A DNA stretch of 64,000 nt from Nocardioides zeae (GCF_010686755.1 NZ_JAAGXA010000008.1:1-64000), one strand, 5' to 3'; shown: positions 42,468 through 51,309, numbered from the stretch's first letter. The notes: generated from the letters alone by a model not told the origin. Translations and numbers: made by a program.

Positions 42468-44089
42468 GCGACCCGCTCGACCCGCGCTGGGGGGCCGCGG
42501 CGGTCGCGGCGGTCGTCGCCGTGACGCTGGTGATCTCCGCCTGGGGGCTCCGGTCGTCGCGCACGACGAGCGACTTCTTCGTCGCCTCGCGCCGGGTGCG
42601 ACCGATGCTCAACGCGTCGGCCATCGGCGGGGAGTACGTCTCGGCGGCGTCCTTCCTCGGTGTCGCGGGGCTCGTGCTCGCCTACGGCGCGGAGATGCTC
42701 TGGTACCCGGTCGGCTGGACCGCCGGCTACCTCGTGCTGCTCGCCCTCGTCGCGGCCCCGCTCCGCCGGTCGGGGGCCTACACGTTGCCCGACTTCGCCG
42801 AGGCGCGCCTGGCGTCGGGGCGGGTCCGTGCGGTCTCCGCGCTGCTCGTGGTGACGATCGGGTGGCTCTACCTGCTGCCGCAGTTCCAGGGCGCGGGACT
42901 GACGCTCGCGGTCGTGACGGGCGCGCCGTCGTGGCTCGGCGGACCGGTCGTCGCGCTCGTTGTGCTCGTCGGCGTGGCCTCGGGCGGGATGCGGTCGATC
43001 ACCTTCGTGCAGGCGTTCCAGTACTGGCTCAAGCTCACCGCCCTCCTCGCCCCGCTGGCGGTGCTCGTCGTGGTGTGGCACGGCGACGGCCGCCCGCTGC
43101 CGCGGGACCTCGGCACCGGGATCGCCGGCGGCGGGGACGGCGGCGGGGACAGCTGGTCGACGCCGTTCGGCGGCGGCATCTCCGGGCTGGCCGCCGGGCC
43201 GGAGGGGCTCTACCTCACCTATTCGGTCATGGTCGCCACGTTCCTCGGCGCCATGGGCCTGCCGCACGTGGTCGTGCGCTTCTACACCAACCCCGACGGG
43301 CGCGCCGCCCGCCGGACGACCCTCGGGGTGCTCGGCCTGCTGGGGTTCTTCTACCTGCTTCCCCCCGTGTACGGCGCGCTCGGCCGCGCCTACGACACCG
43401 ACGGCGGGCTGGACGGCGCCGACACGATGGTGCTGCGCCTGCCGGGCCTCATGACCGACGGGCTGCTCGCCGACTCCCTCACGGCCGTGCTGACCGCGGG
43501 GGCGTTCGCCGCGTTCCTCTCCACCTCCTCGGGCCTCACCATCGCCGTCGCGGGGGTGCTGAGCCAGGCGGTGACCCCCTCGGGACGCGGGGGGCGCACG
43601 GTGGCGGGGCGCGGCGTACCGGCTCCGGTGCGACAGCGGCTGCCGCGTTGGCGGGTCGAGCCCGTGACGGCCTTCCGGGTCGGCGCGGTGCTGGCGGTGA
43701 CGGTCCCCTGCGCGGCCGCCCTCGTCTCCCCCGGTCTCCCCGTGGCGCGCTCCGTGGGCCTCGCCTTCGCCGTGGCCGCCTCCACGTTCTGCCCGCTCCT
43801 CGTCCTGGGGATCTGGTGGCGCGGCCTCACCGACGTCGGCGCGCTCGCCGGGCTCGTCGTGGGCGGGGTCGGCTCCGGCGTCGGTGTGGTCGCCGCGCTG
43901 CTGGTGCCCGACGCGGGCGGCGGGTGGGGCACGGCGCTGCTCACCCAGCCCGCCGCCTGGAGCGTGCCGCTCGCGTTCGCCGTCATGGTGCTCGTCAGCC
44001 GGGCGACGCCGCGCCGCGTGCCGGCCGGGGTCGACCGGTTCATGGTGCGGTTGCACACGCCCGAGAACGTGCCGCTGGACCGGGGGTGA
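42464..44089 (+). CDS. Sodium:solute symporter (acetate/pyruvate-type, SSS family)
   Basis: A 541-residue permease with about 13 membrane helices. SSS-family signatures include ASRRVRPMLNASAIGGEYVS near residue 36, YPVGWTAGYLVL, and the Na+-site region AFAAFLSTSSGLTIAVAG. It groups by organisation with ActP/MctC-type carriers of short monocarboxylates; the exact substrate is not visible. Expression is probably controlled by the upstream LytS/LytTR pair. Confidence 0.88.
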   Translation: MSDPLDPRWGAAAVAAVVAVTLVISAWGLRSSRTTSDFFVASRRVRPMLNASAIGGEYVSAASFLGVAGLVLAYGAEMLWYPVGWTAGYLVLLALVAAPLRRSGAYTLPDFAEARLASGRVRAVSALLVVTIGWLYLLPQFQGAGLTLAVVTGAPSWLGGPVVALVVLVGVASGGMRSITFVQAFQYWLKLTALLAPLAVLVVVWHGDGRPLPRDLGTGIAGGGDGGGDSWSTPFGGGISGLAAGPEGLYLTYSVMVATFLGAMGLPHVVVRFYTNPDGRAARRTTLGVLGLLGFFYLLPPVYGALGRAYDTDGGLDGADTMVLRLPGLMTDGLLADSLTAVLTAGAFAAFLSTSSGLTIAVAGVLSQAVTPSGRGGRTVAGRGVPAPVRQRLPRWRVEPVTAFRVGAVLAVTVPCAAALVSPGLPVARSVGLAFAVAASTFCPLLVLGIWWRGLTDVGALAGLVVGGVGSGVGVVAALLVPDAGGGWGTALLTQPAAWSVPLAFAVMVLVSRATPRRVPAGVDRFMVRLHTPENVPLDRG

Positions 44090-44126
44090 GGCGGGCGACC
44101 TCCTCGGGGCCGGTCAGCGGGGTCGG

Positions 44127-45266
44127 TCAGCGGGGCGCGACGAGCAGCGTGCCGCGGTGGATCCCGCGCAGCGTGCGCGCGGCGACCGTGGCCCAGGCAC
44201 CGAGGAGGAGGACGAGGAGCAGCCCCGCGAGGACCTGCAGCGCCACGAGGTGCGTGACGTCCGCGAGCCCCGCGACACCGGTGACGAGGGTGCCCACCGG
44301 GAAGGTGAACGACCACCAGGCGAGGCCGAACGGCATCCCGACCCGGGCCGTGCGGAGCGTGAGGGCCGACGCGAGCGCCAGCCACAGCAGCGCGAACCCG
44401 AGCACCGGCAGGCCGTAGAGCAGCGAGGCCACCTCGAGCACCCGTCCGGTGGGCCCGCCGACCACGTCGGGGGCGAGCCGACCCAGGTGGTGCGTCGCCG
44501 TGATCGACTGCCCGAGCGGCCCCAGCACGATCCACAAGGTCGGGACGGCGGCTGCGGCGCCGACACCGTGACGCAGCAGCCGGTGCCAGATGAGCACGAT
44601 GGTCGTCGCGCTGGCCAGCAGGCTGACGCCGACGAACATGGCGGCGACCGCCAGCAACGTCTGCTGGGCCTGACCGGCGGGCAGGTGCGGGACGAGCAGG
44701 GCGCCGGTCGCGGCGCTCACCATCGGCGGGACGACGGGCATCAGCCAGGCTCCCGACGCGGCGTCCACGCCGACGTCGTGACGCGTGAACGCCGCGCAGG
44801 GCACGAGCACCGCCGTGACGAGGCCGAGCGCAGTGCCCGCGGTCCAGAGCACCGCGTCCACCGCGAGCGCCGGGCCGGGGCCGAGCACCCGGTGGCCCAC
44901 GAGCAGCGTCGCTGCCCCCACGGTCATCAGCGCCATGGCCGGGGCGCCGTAGAAGTGCGCCATCACCGGGTCGGCGAGGTGGCCGCGCGCGGTGGCGGGG
45001 TGCCGCAGCCAGTGGCCGAGCGTCGCCGCGGCCACGGCGAGCAGCGCGATCGCGGCCAGCAGCCAGAAGGCCAGGGCCGTGGGCACCGCGCCGGGCAGGT
45101 CGAACGGCAACGAGGCGAGCGCGACGGCGACGATGCCGGTGCCCATGACCGGCGCGAACCAGTTGGGCCCGATGTGGCCGAGGGCCGGGGCGCCGCCCAG
45201 GTCGCGCAGGAAGCCGGTGCGCGGGATGCCGGCGCGCGGGTCACGCTCGGCGCTGAGGGTGGTCAT
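44127..45266 (-). CDS. TDT-family transporter (TehA/SLAC1-like)
   Basis: A 379-residue inner-membrane protein with ten hydrophobic helices of the tellurite-resistance/dicarboxylate transporter fold. Conserved parts are IGPNWFAPVMGTGIVAVAL at the N-terminus and FGLAWWSFTFPVGTLVTG near the C-terminus. Family members carry sulfite, C4-dicarboxylates or act as anion channels; the substrate is not assigned. It is divergent from a LysR gene with a palindrome between them. Confidence 0.88.
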   Translation of the reverse strand: MTTLSAERDPRAGIPRTGFLRDLGGAPALGHIGPNWFAPVMGTGIVAVALASLPFDLPGAVPTALAFWLLAAIALLAVAAATLGHWLRHPATARGHLADPVMAHFYGAPAMALMTVGAATLLVGHRVLGPGPALAVDAVLWTAGTALGLVTAVLVPCAAFTRHDVGVDAASGAWLMPVVPPMVSAATGALLVPHLPAGQAQQTLLAVAAMFVGVSLLASATTIVLIWHRLLRHGVGAAAAVPTLWIVLGPLGQSITATHHLGRLAPDVVGGPTGRVLEVASLLYGLPVLGFALLWLALASALTLRTARVGMPFGLAWWSFTFPVGTLVTGVAGLADVTHLVALQVLAGLLLVLLLGAWATVAARTLRGIHRGTLLVAPR

Positions 45267-45312
45267 GGCACCAGCGTGCTGGCGGCAGGCCCCGGCGAGA
45301 ACCCGCTCCGCG

Positions 45313-45328
45313 CTTGTGACCTCACAAG
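45313..45328. promoter_or_regulatory. LysR-type operator palindrome
   Basis: CTTGTGACCTCACAAG has seven-base perfect arms around CC. It lies in the 93-base region between the divergent TDT and LysR genes, where LysR regulators usually bind. Confidence 0.65.
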
Positions 45329-45347
45329 GGGATCCTGTGGCCAGCGG

Positions 45348-45353
45348 TAAGGT
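45348..45353 (+). promoter_or_regulatory. Leaderless -10 box of the LysR gene
   Basis: TAAGGT followed by six bases and the GTG at 45360. The LysR palindrome lies 20-35 bases upstream, around the -35 position, consistent with autoregulation. Confidence 0.55.
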
Positions 45354-45359
45354 CGGCTT

Positions 45360-46286
45360 GTGGCTCTCCCCGACCTGGACTCGCTCCGCCTGCTCGAGGC
45401 CGTGGCGCGCACGGGCAGCATCGGGACGGCCGCGCGCGAGGCCGGGGTGTCGCAGCAGGCGGCGTCGCAACGGCTGCGCACCATGGAGGCCGAGCTGCGG
45501 CTGCCGCTCCTGCAGCGCGGCCCGTCGGGCTCGACGCTGACCCCGTCCGGTCGCCTCGTCGTGGAGTGGAGCACCGCGCTGCTGGCGCGGGCCGACGAGA
45601 TGGAGGCCGCGGTGCAGACCCTCCGCGACCAACGCTCCGGCGAGCTGCACGTCTATGCGTCCATGACGACCGCCGAGCACCTCGTGCCCCGGTGGCTCGT
45701 GCGGCTGAGGAGCGAGCGCGCCGTGCACGCCTCGCTCGTCGCGGCCAACACCGGCGCCGTGCTCGACGCGGTGCGCCGCGGCGAGGCCGACGTCGGGTTC
45801 ACCGAGGGATCGGGCGACCTCGTCGGCCTCGCCCGCCGGGTCGTGGGGAACGACCGGCTCACCCTGGTCGTCGCCCCCGACGACCCGTGGGCGGGGCGGC
45901 GCACGGTGACGGCCGCGGCGGTCAGCGGCCGCCGGCTCACCAGCCGCGAACCCGGGTCCGGCACCCGCCAGGTCGCGGAGGACGCGTTCCGCGCCGCCGG
46001 GCACGCCCTCGCCGCGCCGGAGGTGGAGCTCACCACCAACGCCGCCGTCGTCGCGACGGTACGGGCGGGTGGCGCCCCGGCCCTGCTCAGCGACCTCGCC
46101 CTCGCCGGGGCGAGCGACCTCGTCGTGCTGCCCGTGCGGGGCGTCGACCTGACCCGGCACTTCCACGCCGTCTGGCTCGGGGGCAACCCTCCCCCGGCGG
46201 GCCCCGTCCGCGACCTGCTCGGCATCGCCGGGCGCGTGCCGCCGCACCGAGCCCGACCGGCACCGCCGACCGCGACGGCGCGGTAG
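45360..46286 (+). CDS. LysR-family transcriptional regulator
   Basis: A 308-residue regulator with an N-terminal winged helix (LDSLRLLEAVARTGSIGTAA, GVSQQAASQRLRTMEAELRL) and a periplasmic-binding-like effector domain (LHVYASMTTAEHLVPRWL, EADVGFTEGSGD, GSGTRQVAEDAF). It most likely regulates the divergent TDT transporter gene. The effector may be the transported anion; this is inferred from gene order. Confidence 0.9.
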   Translation: MALPDLDSLRLLEAVARTGSIGTAAREAGVSQQAASQRLRTMEAELRLPLLQRGPSGSTLTPSGRLVVEWSTALLARADEMEAAVQTLRDQRSGELHVYASMTTAEHLVPRWLVRLRSERAVHASLVAANTGAVLDAVRRGEADVGFTEGSGDLVGLARRVVGNDRLTLVVAPDDPWAGRRTVTAAAVSGRRLTSREPGSGTRQVAEDAFRAAGHALAAPEVELTTNAAVVATVRAGGAPALLSDLALAGASDLVVLPVRGVDLTRHFHAVWLGGNPPPAGPVRDLLGIAGRVPPHRARPAPPTATAR

Positions 46287-46330
46287 CCGCGGCGTACGCA
46301 ACGGGTTCGTCCCGCGCGGTCCGTCGGGCC

Positions 46331-47362
46331 TCAGCGGCCGCGGGGCAGCTGCTTCTCGCCGGCGGCAGCCGGCGGCGCGAGGTGGGCGGGGAACGCGGCG
46401 GCGGTCGCCTCGTCCTCCGTCGTGAAGCACATGCGCGCGAAGTCCACGCCGAAGGGCGTGAGGTGGAGGCTGCGGCGGAGCACCTTGGGGAACTTCACCG
46501 AGTGCATCGCGGTGAGCACGTCGGGCTGGGCCTCGACGACCTGGTAGCGCAGGAGGTCCTCGAGCGCCTCCGACGACTGCCAGACGAGGCCGAGGCGGGA
46601 GAGGTTGTTGAGGTACTGCGGCACGAGGTCCACGTGCCGCAGACCGGCCCGGGCGCCGATCATGTTGAGGCCGCGCGCGACGAGCTGCGAGTTGACCATG
46701 CCGACCGGTCCACCGGTGCGGACGTCGACGGAGGGCTGCGGGCCGTCCTTGAGGAGCAGCACGATGATGCGCGCCTCGTCGGGGGCGAGGTCGCCGAGGA
46801 TGCGCTCGTAGGCCGGGTGCCCGGTCTCCGGGTGCCACACGTCGCGCGACTGCTCGAGCAGCTTGGCGCCCTTCGCGCGGAGGCGCTCGGCCTCGGACTC
46901 CCGACGGGACAGGCCGCCGCCCTCGGGGACGGGCGGGGTCGCCGTCTCGTCCGGCAGCCGCAGCTGGGCGACCGCCTGCGACAGCGGGAGCCCCGACGAC
47001 ACGCCCTTCGCGATCCCGGCGACCACGGACGCGGCCTCGTTGAGGTCGCGGGACAGCTCGGCGGCCGCCTGCGGGTCCACCATGGCGCGGGCGAGCTTGA
47101 GGCCGGTGCGCGTCGACGCCGTGACCCCCCACTCGGCGGTGTGCAGCGCCGTGGACGCCGCGATCCGGGCGAGCCCGGGCAGCGCGTCGACGGCCGGGCT
47201 CAACGACGCCGGCACCCGGTCGGAGATCGCGTCGGCCAGGGCCGTGGGCATCAGGGCGGTGGGCACGAGCGAGCTGCGCCGAGCGGGGACGAGGGCTGCG
47301 AAGCCGCGGCGGCGCGGCGGGGGCAGGGCGCGCGGAGGACGGTGCTGACCGCTGTCGCTCAC
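46331..47362 (-). CDS. Abi-alpha/DUF4393-like protein
   Basis: A 343-residue cytosolic protein with the Abi_alpha-type core: HPAYERILGDLAPDEARIIV, SQLVARGLNMIGARAGLRHV, VPQYLNNLSRLGLVW and a winged-helix-like C-terminus (VKFPKVLRRSLHLTPFGVDF). The Pfam name comes from an abortive-infection context, but relatives are widespread housekeeping-like genes in actinobacteria. It overlaps the DUF445 gene stop by four bases (GTGA) and is probably made with it. Confidence 0.78.
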   Translation of the reverse strand: MSDSGQHRPPRALPPPRRRGFAALVPARRSSLVPTALMPTALADAISDRVPASLSPAVDALPGLARIAASTALHTAEWGVTASTRTGLKLARAMVDPQAAAELSRDLNEAASVVAGIAKGVSSGLPLSQAVAQLRLPDETATPPVPEGGGLSRRESEAERLRAKGAKLLEQSRDVWHPETGHPAYERILGDLAPDEARIIVLLLKDGPQPSVDVRTGGPVGMVNSQLVARGLNMIGARAGLRHVDLVPQYLNNLSRLGLVWQSSEALEDLLRYQVVEAQPDVLTAMHSVKFPKVLRRSLHLTPFGVDFARMCFTTEDEATAAAFPAHLAPPAAAGEKQLPRGR

Positions 47363-48702
47363 TGACCCCCCACTCCGAAGATCCACAGGTGGAGGAACCC
47401 TCCGGCCGCTCCCATGATCGCGCCGTGAGCGTAGAGCATCCACTCGTCCTCCTTGATCGCCGCTCGCATCATCTCGACGAAGTCCCGCGGCGGGAGCTCC
47501 TTCGTGCGCTGCGCGATCAGGGTGCGGATCTTCTCCGACTGGCGGGCGGAGAACGCGGGATCCTGGAACGGCTTGAGCGTGCGGCCCACCGCCTCCTGGG
47601 CCACGGAGTCCTTGATGGTGTCGAAGCGGGCCGTGCCCACGGCGACCCGCACGGCGGCCCGGGCCGGGCCGATGGCGCCGTCGATGGCGGGCTTGAGCGC
47701 GGTCGCGAGCATCTGCCGGGTGCGGTCGCCGCGGGGGCCGTCGAGGAGGAAGTCGCCGATGCGCTCGAGCGTGATGACGTCGCTCGCGATGTGCTGGGCG
47801 TAGATCTCCGCCGCGGCGGCCTGGCGCTTCGGGAAGAGGCCCTGCAGCGTGACGGGCCCGATCTTGCGCGGCTCCGGCGGGTCGAAGATCAGCCACATGC
47901 CGAGCAGGTTGGTGATCCAGCCGACGATGACGCCCATGACGGGCAGCGCCCACCACTGGCCGAACGCGTGGTCGATGATCGCGACGGGGATGCCGAGCAG
48001 GAAGCCGAAGATCGCCCCGAAGACCACCATCAGCCGCAGCTCGCGCGCACCGAAGTCACGGAAGATCCGGACGACGAGGTCGGGGTTCTGCTCGAAGTGG
48101 TCGATCACCATGATCTTCGGGTCGAGCAGCTGGTCGATGTGGATGCCGATCTCGGTGGTCACGCGGCGTACCACCTGCGGGAGCTGCGCCTGCACCCGCT
48201 CCACGACGGCCGAGCGGACCGGGCGCGGCAGGTCGTGCCACAGCCGCGGGTGCTCGCGCTCCATCACCTGGTTCACGAGGTCCGGGATGTCCGGGGAGAA
48301 CATCTCGACGATGTGCTCGGCGATCTTCTCCGGCTCGAGCTCCTGGTAGAACTCCGCGGGCGTGCCCAGCTTCGCGATCGCCTTGTCGACGGCGATGCTG
48401 CCCATCTTCCCGGCGCGAGCGGGCACGATCCCCTGCCACCCGAGACCGCCCGCGAGGAACCCGGGGATCTCCTGCACCTTGCGCGGCGACACCGTCGCCA
48501 GCTCCTTGAGACCGGGCACGCGGAACCCGTGGAAGTGCGTCGGGGAGAAGAGCATCCACAGGCCCGACCAGTTGATGAGCCAGCCGACGACGGCGGTGAA
48601 GACGGGGATGGACCAGAAGTGGACCCAGTTCATGTGCGCGAGGTAGTCGCGCAGCCAGTCCAGCGCTGCTTCGAGCGTCGACCTCACCACCTCGTGCCGC
48701 AC
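47359..48702 (-). CDS. DUF445-family membrane protein
   Basis: A membrane protein of about 447 residues. The first helix is VHFWSIPVFTAVVGWLINWS, with the related VMGVIVGWITNLLGMWLIF later: the internally repeated DUF445 pattern. A further helix (LMVVFGAIFGFLLGIPVAII) and a C-terminal helix are present, with long amphipathic helices between. The start is uncertain: GTG 48702 is used; GTGs at 48690 and 48687 and an ATG at 48789 are possible and none has a convincing ribosome site. Function unknown. Confidence 0.8.
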   Translation of the reverse strand: MRHEVVRSTLEAALDWLRDYLAHMNWVHFWSIPVFTAVVGWLINWSGLWMLFSPTHFHGFRVPGLKELATVSPRKVQEIPGFLAGGLGWQGIVPARAGKMGSIAVDKAIAKLGTPAEFYQELEPEKIAEHIVEMFSPDIPDLVNQVMEREHPRLWHDLPRPVRSAVVERVQAQLPQVVRRVTTEIGIHIDQLLDPKIMVIDHFEQNPDLVVRIFRDFGARELRLMVVFGAIFGFLLGIPVAIIDHAFGQWWALPVMGVIVGWITNLLGMWLIFDPPEPRKIGPVTLQGLFPKRQAAAAEIYAQHIASDVITLERIGDFLLDGPRGDRTRQMLATALKPAIDGAIGPARAAVRVAVGTARFDTIKDSVAQEAVGRTLKPFQDPAFSARQSEKIRTLIAQRTKELPPRDFVEMMRAAIKEDEWMLYAHGAIMGAAGGFLHLWIFGVGGQ

Positions 48703-48782
48703 GGCGTCGTTGCCGCTGGTCAGTCCTGCCCGCACCGTAGCGTCCGGAGGGGCGTCGCGGACCCGGTCCGACGGGCAGGAAC

Positions 48783-48801
48783 GTGACATCCATGCTGTCA
48801 C
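48783..48801. promoter_or_regulatory. Inverted repeat GTGACA-N7-TGTCAC
   Basis: Perfect six-base arms (48783-48788 and 48796-48801) about 80 bases upstream of the DUF445 start and 100 upstream of the divergent DUF4333 gene. It looks like a dimeric regulator site; the regulator is not identified. Confidence 0.4.
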
Positions 48802-48902
48802 ATCGGTGAACGGCGAGGAGCACGACAGGTCACGGCACCGCGCCGGGTTGCGCGGCGGCACTAGCGTCGGACCCCACCACCACCTCCCGAAGGGCGCACC
48901 CC

Positions 48903-49205
48903 GTGAACCGACTCCTCGCCGCCGCCGCGACCGGCGCCTCCGTCCTCCTGCTCAGCGCCTGCTCCGGCGGCACCGTCGACCAGGGCGACCTCGAGGACCA
49001 GGTGAAGTCGTCCCTCACCGAGACCGTCGGCCAGGCGCCGAAGGACATCGACTGCCCCGACGAGCTCGAGGCCGAGGAGGGCGCGACGACGACCTGCGTC
49101 CTGACCGCGGACGACGACAGCACCATCGACGTCGAGGTCGAGGTGACGAGCGTCGACGGCGACCGCGTCGACCTCGACATCCAGGTCGCCGACGAGGTCA
49201 ACTGA
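48903..49205 (+). CDS. DUF4333 lipoprotein
   Basis: A 100-residue exported lipoprotein. The signal peptide ends in LLLSAC with Cys20 as lipid site. The remaining 80 residues are one acidic DUF4333 domain with a conserved cysteine pair (DIDCPDEL and TTTCVLTADD), likely a disulfide. GTG start. A TAGCGT box at 48862-48867 may be its -10 element. Function unknown. Confidence 0.85.
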   Translation: MNRLLAAAATGASVLLLSACSGGTVDQGDLEDQVKSSLTETVGQAPKDIDCPDELEAEEGATTTCVLTADDDSTIDVEVEVTSVDGDRVDLDIQVADEVN

Positions 49206-49241
49206 CGCGTCGAGCTTGGTCGTACGGCGCGGCAGGAGCGT

Positions 49242-49302
49242 CGAGTTGTCAGGTACGCCGTGGTGCGAGTGGGGGAGGCGTCGCTGCGTACGTGACAACT
49301 CG
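49242..49302. repeat. Inverted-repeat element upstream of the HNH gene
   Basis: Seventeen-base arms (49242-49258 and 49286-49302) with one mismatch enclose 27 bases. Arm and loop sizes are like those of the four elements around the DUF559 gene, though the sequence differs (CGAGTTGTCAGGTACGC). Confidence 0.85.
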
Positions 49303-49381
49303 CCGCTGGTCTCGGGTCGGTCATCCACAGATCACCATCGAGAGGTGGTGTTCGTATGTCTGTTCGACTAGGGTCGGGGGC

Positions 49382-50824
49382 ATGGATCGGGGGACCCACA
49401 CCACAGCGACCGCGTTGATCGACGCGGTCCGCGAGCGCACGGCTGCGGCTCGTGTGGCGGAGGCGGCTGCGTTCGTCGCGGTGGGTGACTGGGCTTCCGC
49501 GCACACCTCGGACGCCGTCGTGGGTGATCCCCTTACGACGCTGGGCGAGTGGGACGCCGAGGCTCTGACTGGAGATCAGTTCCTCGAGCTGGGTGGGCCG
49601 GGGGCGCCGGTGGTCGCGGAGTTCTGCATCAGCGAGATCGCCGCAGCGCGGGGTTGCTCGTTCGACGCCGCGCGGCGGTTGGTCGGGGATGCGGTCGAGC
49701 TGCGGTACCGGCTGCCGCGGGTTCATGCGCGGATGGCTGCGGGTGAGGTCGACGTGTGGCGGGGTCGGCGGGTCGCGCAGGCCACGCGGTCGTTGACGTT
49801 CGAGGGGGCGGGGTTCGTCGACCGGCACATTGCGTACGTCGCGGGCAAGGCCACCGGTCCCGAGGTCGACCGGCTGGTGGCGGAGGCCGCAGCGCGGTTC
49901 GACCCCGAGACCACCGAGGCCGAGCGCCACGAGGCTGACGGCGACCGCTACCTGACGATCGACCTCGGCGACCTCGGCTACGCCGACCCACTGACCGGGA
50001 CCCTGCGCGGCACCGTGAACGTCCACGGCAGCCTCGACCTCGCCGACGCGCTCGACCTCGAACGCTCCATCGCGCACGTCGCCCGCCAGCTCGGCGACCT
50101 CGGCTGCGACCCGAACCTGGATATCCGCCGGTCGATGGCCCTGGGTGAGATGGCGCGGCGCTGCGAGGGTGTCGCGACGTTGGAGTACGACGTGAAGAAG
50201 CCAACGCGGGCGCGGCGGGAGGTGGTGCTGTTCGTGCACCTCGACCAGGCGGCGATCACCGGCACCCTGAACGGGGTCGGTCCCGGGATCGATGCCTGCA
50301 CCGGAATGACGGGCATCGACCTCGCCCGCCTCGACACCCCAGGCGCGCCCCGCGGGGCCGTGACGGTCGAGCAGGTCCAGTCCTGGTGCGGCTCGCCCGA
50401 CACCACCATCACCATCCGGCCGATCATCGACCTCACCACCGAAGACGCCGTGAACGGCTACGCCCCGCCCGACCGGATCGCCGACCACGTCCGGGCCCGC
50501 TGGCCCAGGTGCGTCTTCCCCTACTGCACCCGCTCCTCACGGACCGCCGACCTCGACCACTGCGACGCCTATGAGCAGCACGGAGCGCTCGGCCAGACCT
50601 CCACCCGGAACCTGTTTCCGCTCTGTCGACGTCACCACCGCATGAAGACCCACCGCGAGATGGCGACGGGGAAACGGTGGGTCTACCGTCCCACCGCCCC
50701 CAACAACGGCGAACCACCCCACGCCCTCATCTGGACCAGCCCGCTCGGCCTGCGCTACCTCGTCGACCACGACGGCACCCGACCCTGGCCATCAGAGCCA
50801 GGGCGAGAACCAGACGCCACCTGA
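49382..50824 (+). CDS. 13E12-type DUF222/HNH endonuclease-domain protein
   Basis: A 480-residue protein of the family called the 13E12 repeat in mycobacteria. Residues about 60-330 are DUF222 (EISEIAAARGCSFDAARRLV-like helices, VDRHIAYVAGKATGPEVD). The C-terminal HNH domain has CVFPYCTRSSRTADLDHC and RNLFPLCRRHHRMKTH, with the His, Asn and zinc-type Cys in place. DNA cleavage is expected from the fold but the role is unknown; these genes occur in several copies per actinobacterial genome. A 17-base-arm inverted repeat lies 80 bases upstream. Confidence 0.88.
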   Translation: MDRGTHTTATALIDAVRERTAAARVAEAAAFVAVGDWASAHTSDAVVGDPLTTLGEWDAEALTGDQFLELGGPGAPVVAEFCISEIAAARGCSFDAARRLVGDAVELRYRLPRVHARMAAGEVDVWRGRRVAQATRSLTFEGAGFVDRHIAYVAGKATGPEVDRLVAEAAARFDPETTEAERHEADGDRYLTIDLGDLGYADPLTGTLRGTVNVHGSLDLADALDLERSIAHVARQLGDLGCDPNLDIRRSMALGEMARRCEGVATLEYDVKKPTRARREVVLFVHLDQAAITGTLNGVGPGIDACTGMTGIDLARLDTPGAPRGAVTVEQVQSWCGSPDTTITIRPIIDLTTEDAVNGYAPPDRIADHVRARWPRCVFPYCTRSSRTADLDHCDAYEQHGALGQTSTRNLFPLCRRHHRMKTHREMATGKRWVYRPTAPNNGEPPHALIWTSPLGLRYLVDHDGTRPWPSEPGREPDAT

Positions 50825-50838
50825 GCGACAAGCACACC

Positions 50839-50869
50839 GCCGCCCGCCCACACCCCGTGGCCGGGCGGC
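50839..50869. terminator. Hairpin between convergent HNH and hypothetical genes
   Basis: Eight-base perfect arms (50839-50846 and 50862-50869) around 15 bases in the 67-base gap between two stops. Confidence 0.45.
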
Positions 50870-50891
50870 GCAGCATGCCCGCCGTAGGGCT

Positions 50892-51155
50892 TCAGATCCA
50901 GCGCGCCCCGATCTCGTCGTGGAGCTGCTGGGTCTTCTGCACCAGCAGCACCCCGTCCTCGACCTTCGTCTCGAGCCCGCACGCCTCGGCGATCCCGATG
51001 ATGGCGTCGCGCGTCTCGGGGTCGTCGGCGGAGCTGCCGCCGTCCCACAGCTGCAACCAGCGGTCGGTGGAGTCGTCGCTCCCGCAGTCGGCCCAGACAC
51101 GGCAGATCATGTCGAGCTCGTCCTGGGTCATGGGGCGGGTGGGGGTGGCGTACAC
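50892..51155 (-). CDS. Hypothetical protein, 87 residues
   Basis: A small acidic soluble protein (MYATPTRPMTQDELDMICRV at the start, DETRDAIIG-like and VEDGVLLVQKTQQLHDEIGA later). I do not recognise a family. The GTG at 51155 has a good GAGAGG ribosome site; an alternative GTG at 51191 would add 12 residues without one. It is not clearly part of an operon. Confidence 0.6.
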   Translation of the reverse strand: MYATPTRPMTQDELDMICRVWADCGSDDSTDRWLQLWDGGSSADDPETRDAIIGIAEACGLETKVEDGVLLVQKTQQLHDEIGARWI

Positions 51156-51293
51156 AGCGGTCCTCTCGTCGTGGAGTCGGTCATCGGTCACAGGGCCGAG
51201 CCGCGGCCGCTCGTGCCTCCGCCACCGCGAGCCCGACCCTCCAATTGAGCAGAGGTCCGAGCGCCGGACAAGGAACGCACAGAATCGAGTGCA

Positions 51294-51309
51294 ACTGGTC
51301 TAGTCCACC
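51294..51309. promoter_or_regulatory. DasR-type (dre-like) GntR operator
   Basis: ACTGGTCTAGTCCACC closely matches the dre consensus ACTGGTCTAGACCACT bound by DasR, the GlcNAc-responsive GntR regulator of actinomycetes. It lies 117 bases before the small membrane protein gene at 51426, the nearest plus-strand start. Confidence 0.5.

Noticed and set aside
46331-48702. Abi-alpha-like and DUF445 pair as a phage-defence system
   Set aside because: The name derives from an abortive-infection context, but nothing else here (no toxin, nuclease or mobile element) supports defence, and both families are widespread in actinobacterial core genomes.
49345-49371. LexA (SOS) box upstream of the DUF222/HNH gene
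   Set aside because: 13E12-type genes can be LexA-controlled, but the two GTTCG words here are direct repeats, not the inverted GAAC-N4-GTTC arrangement.
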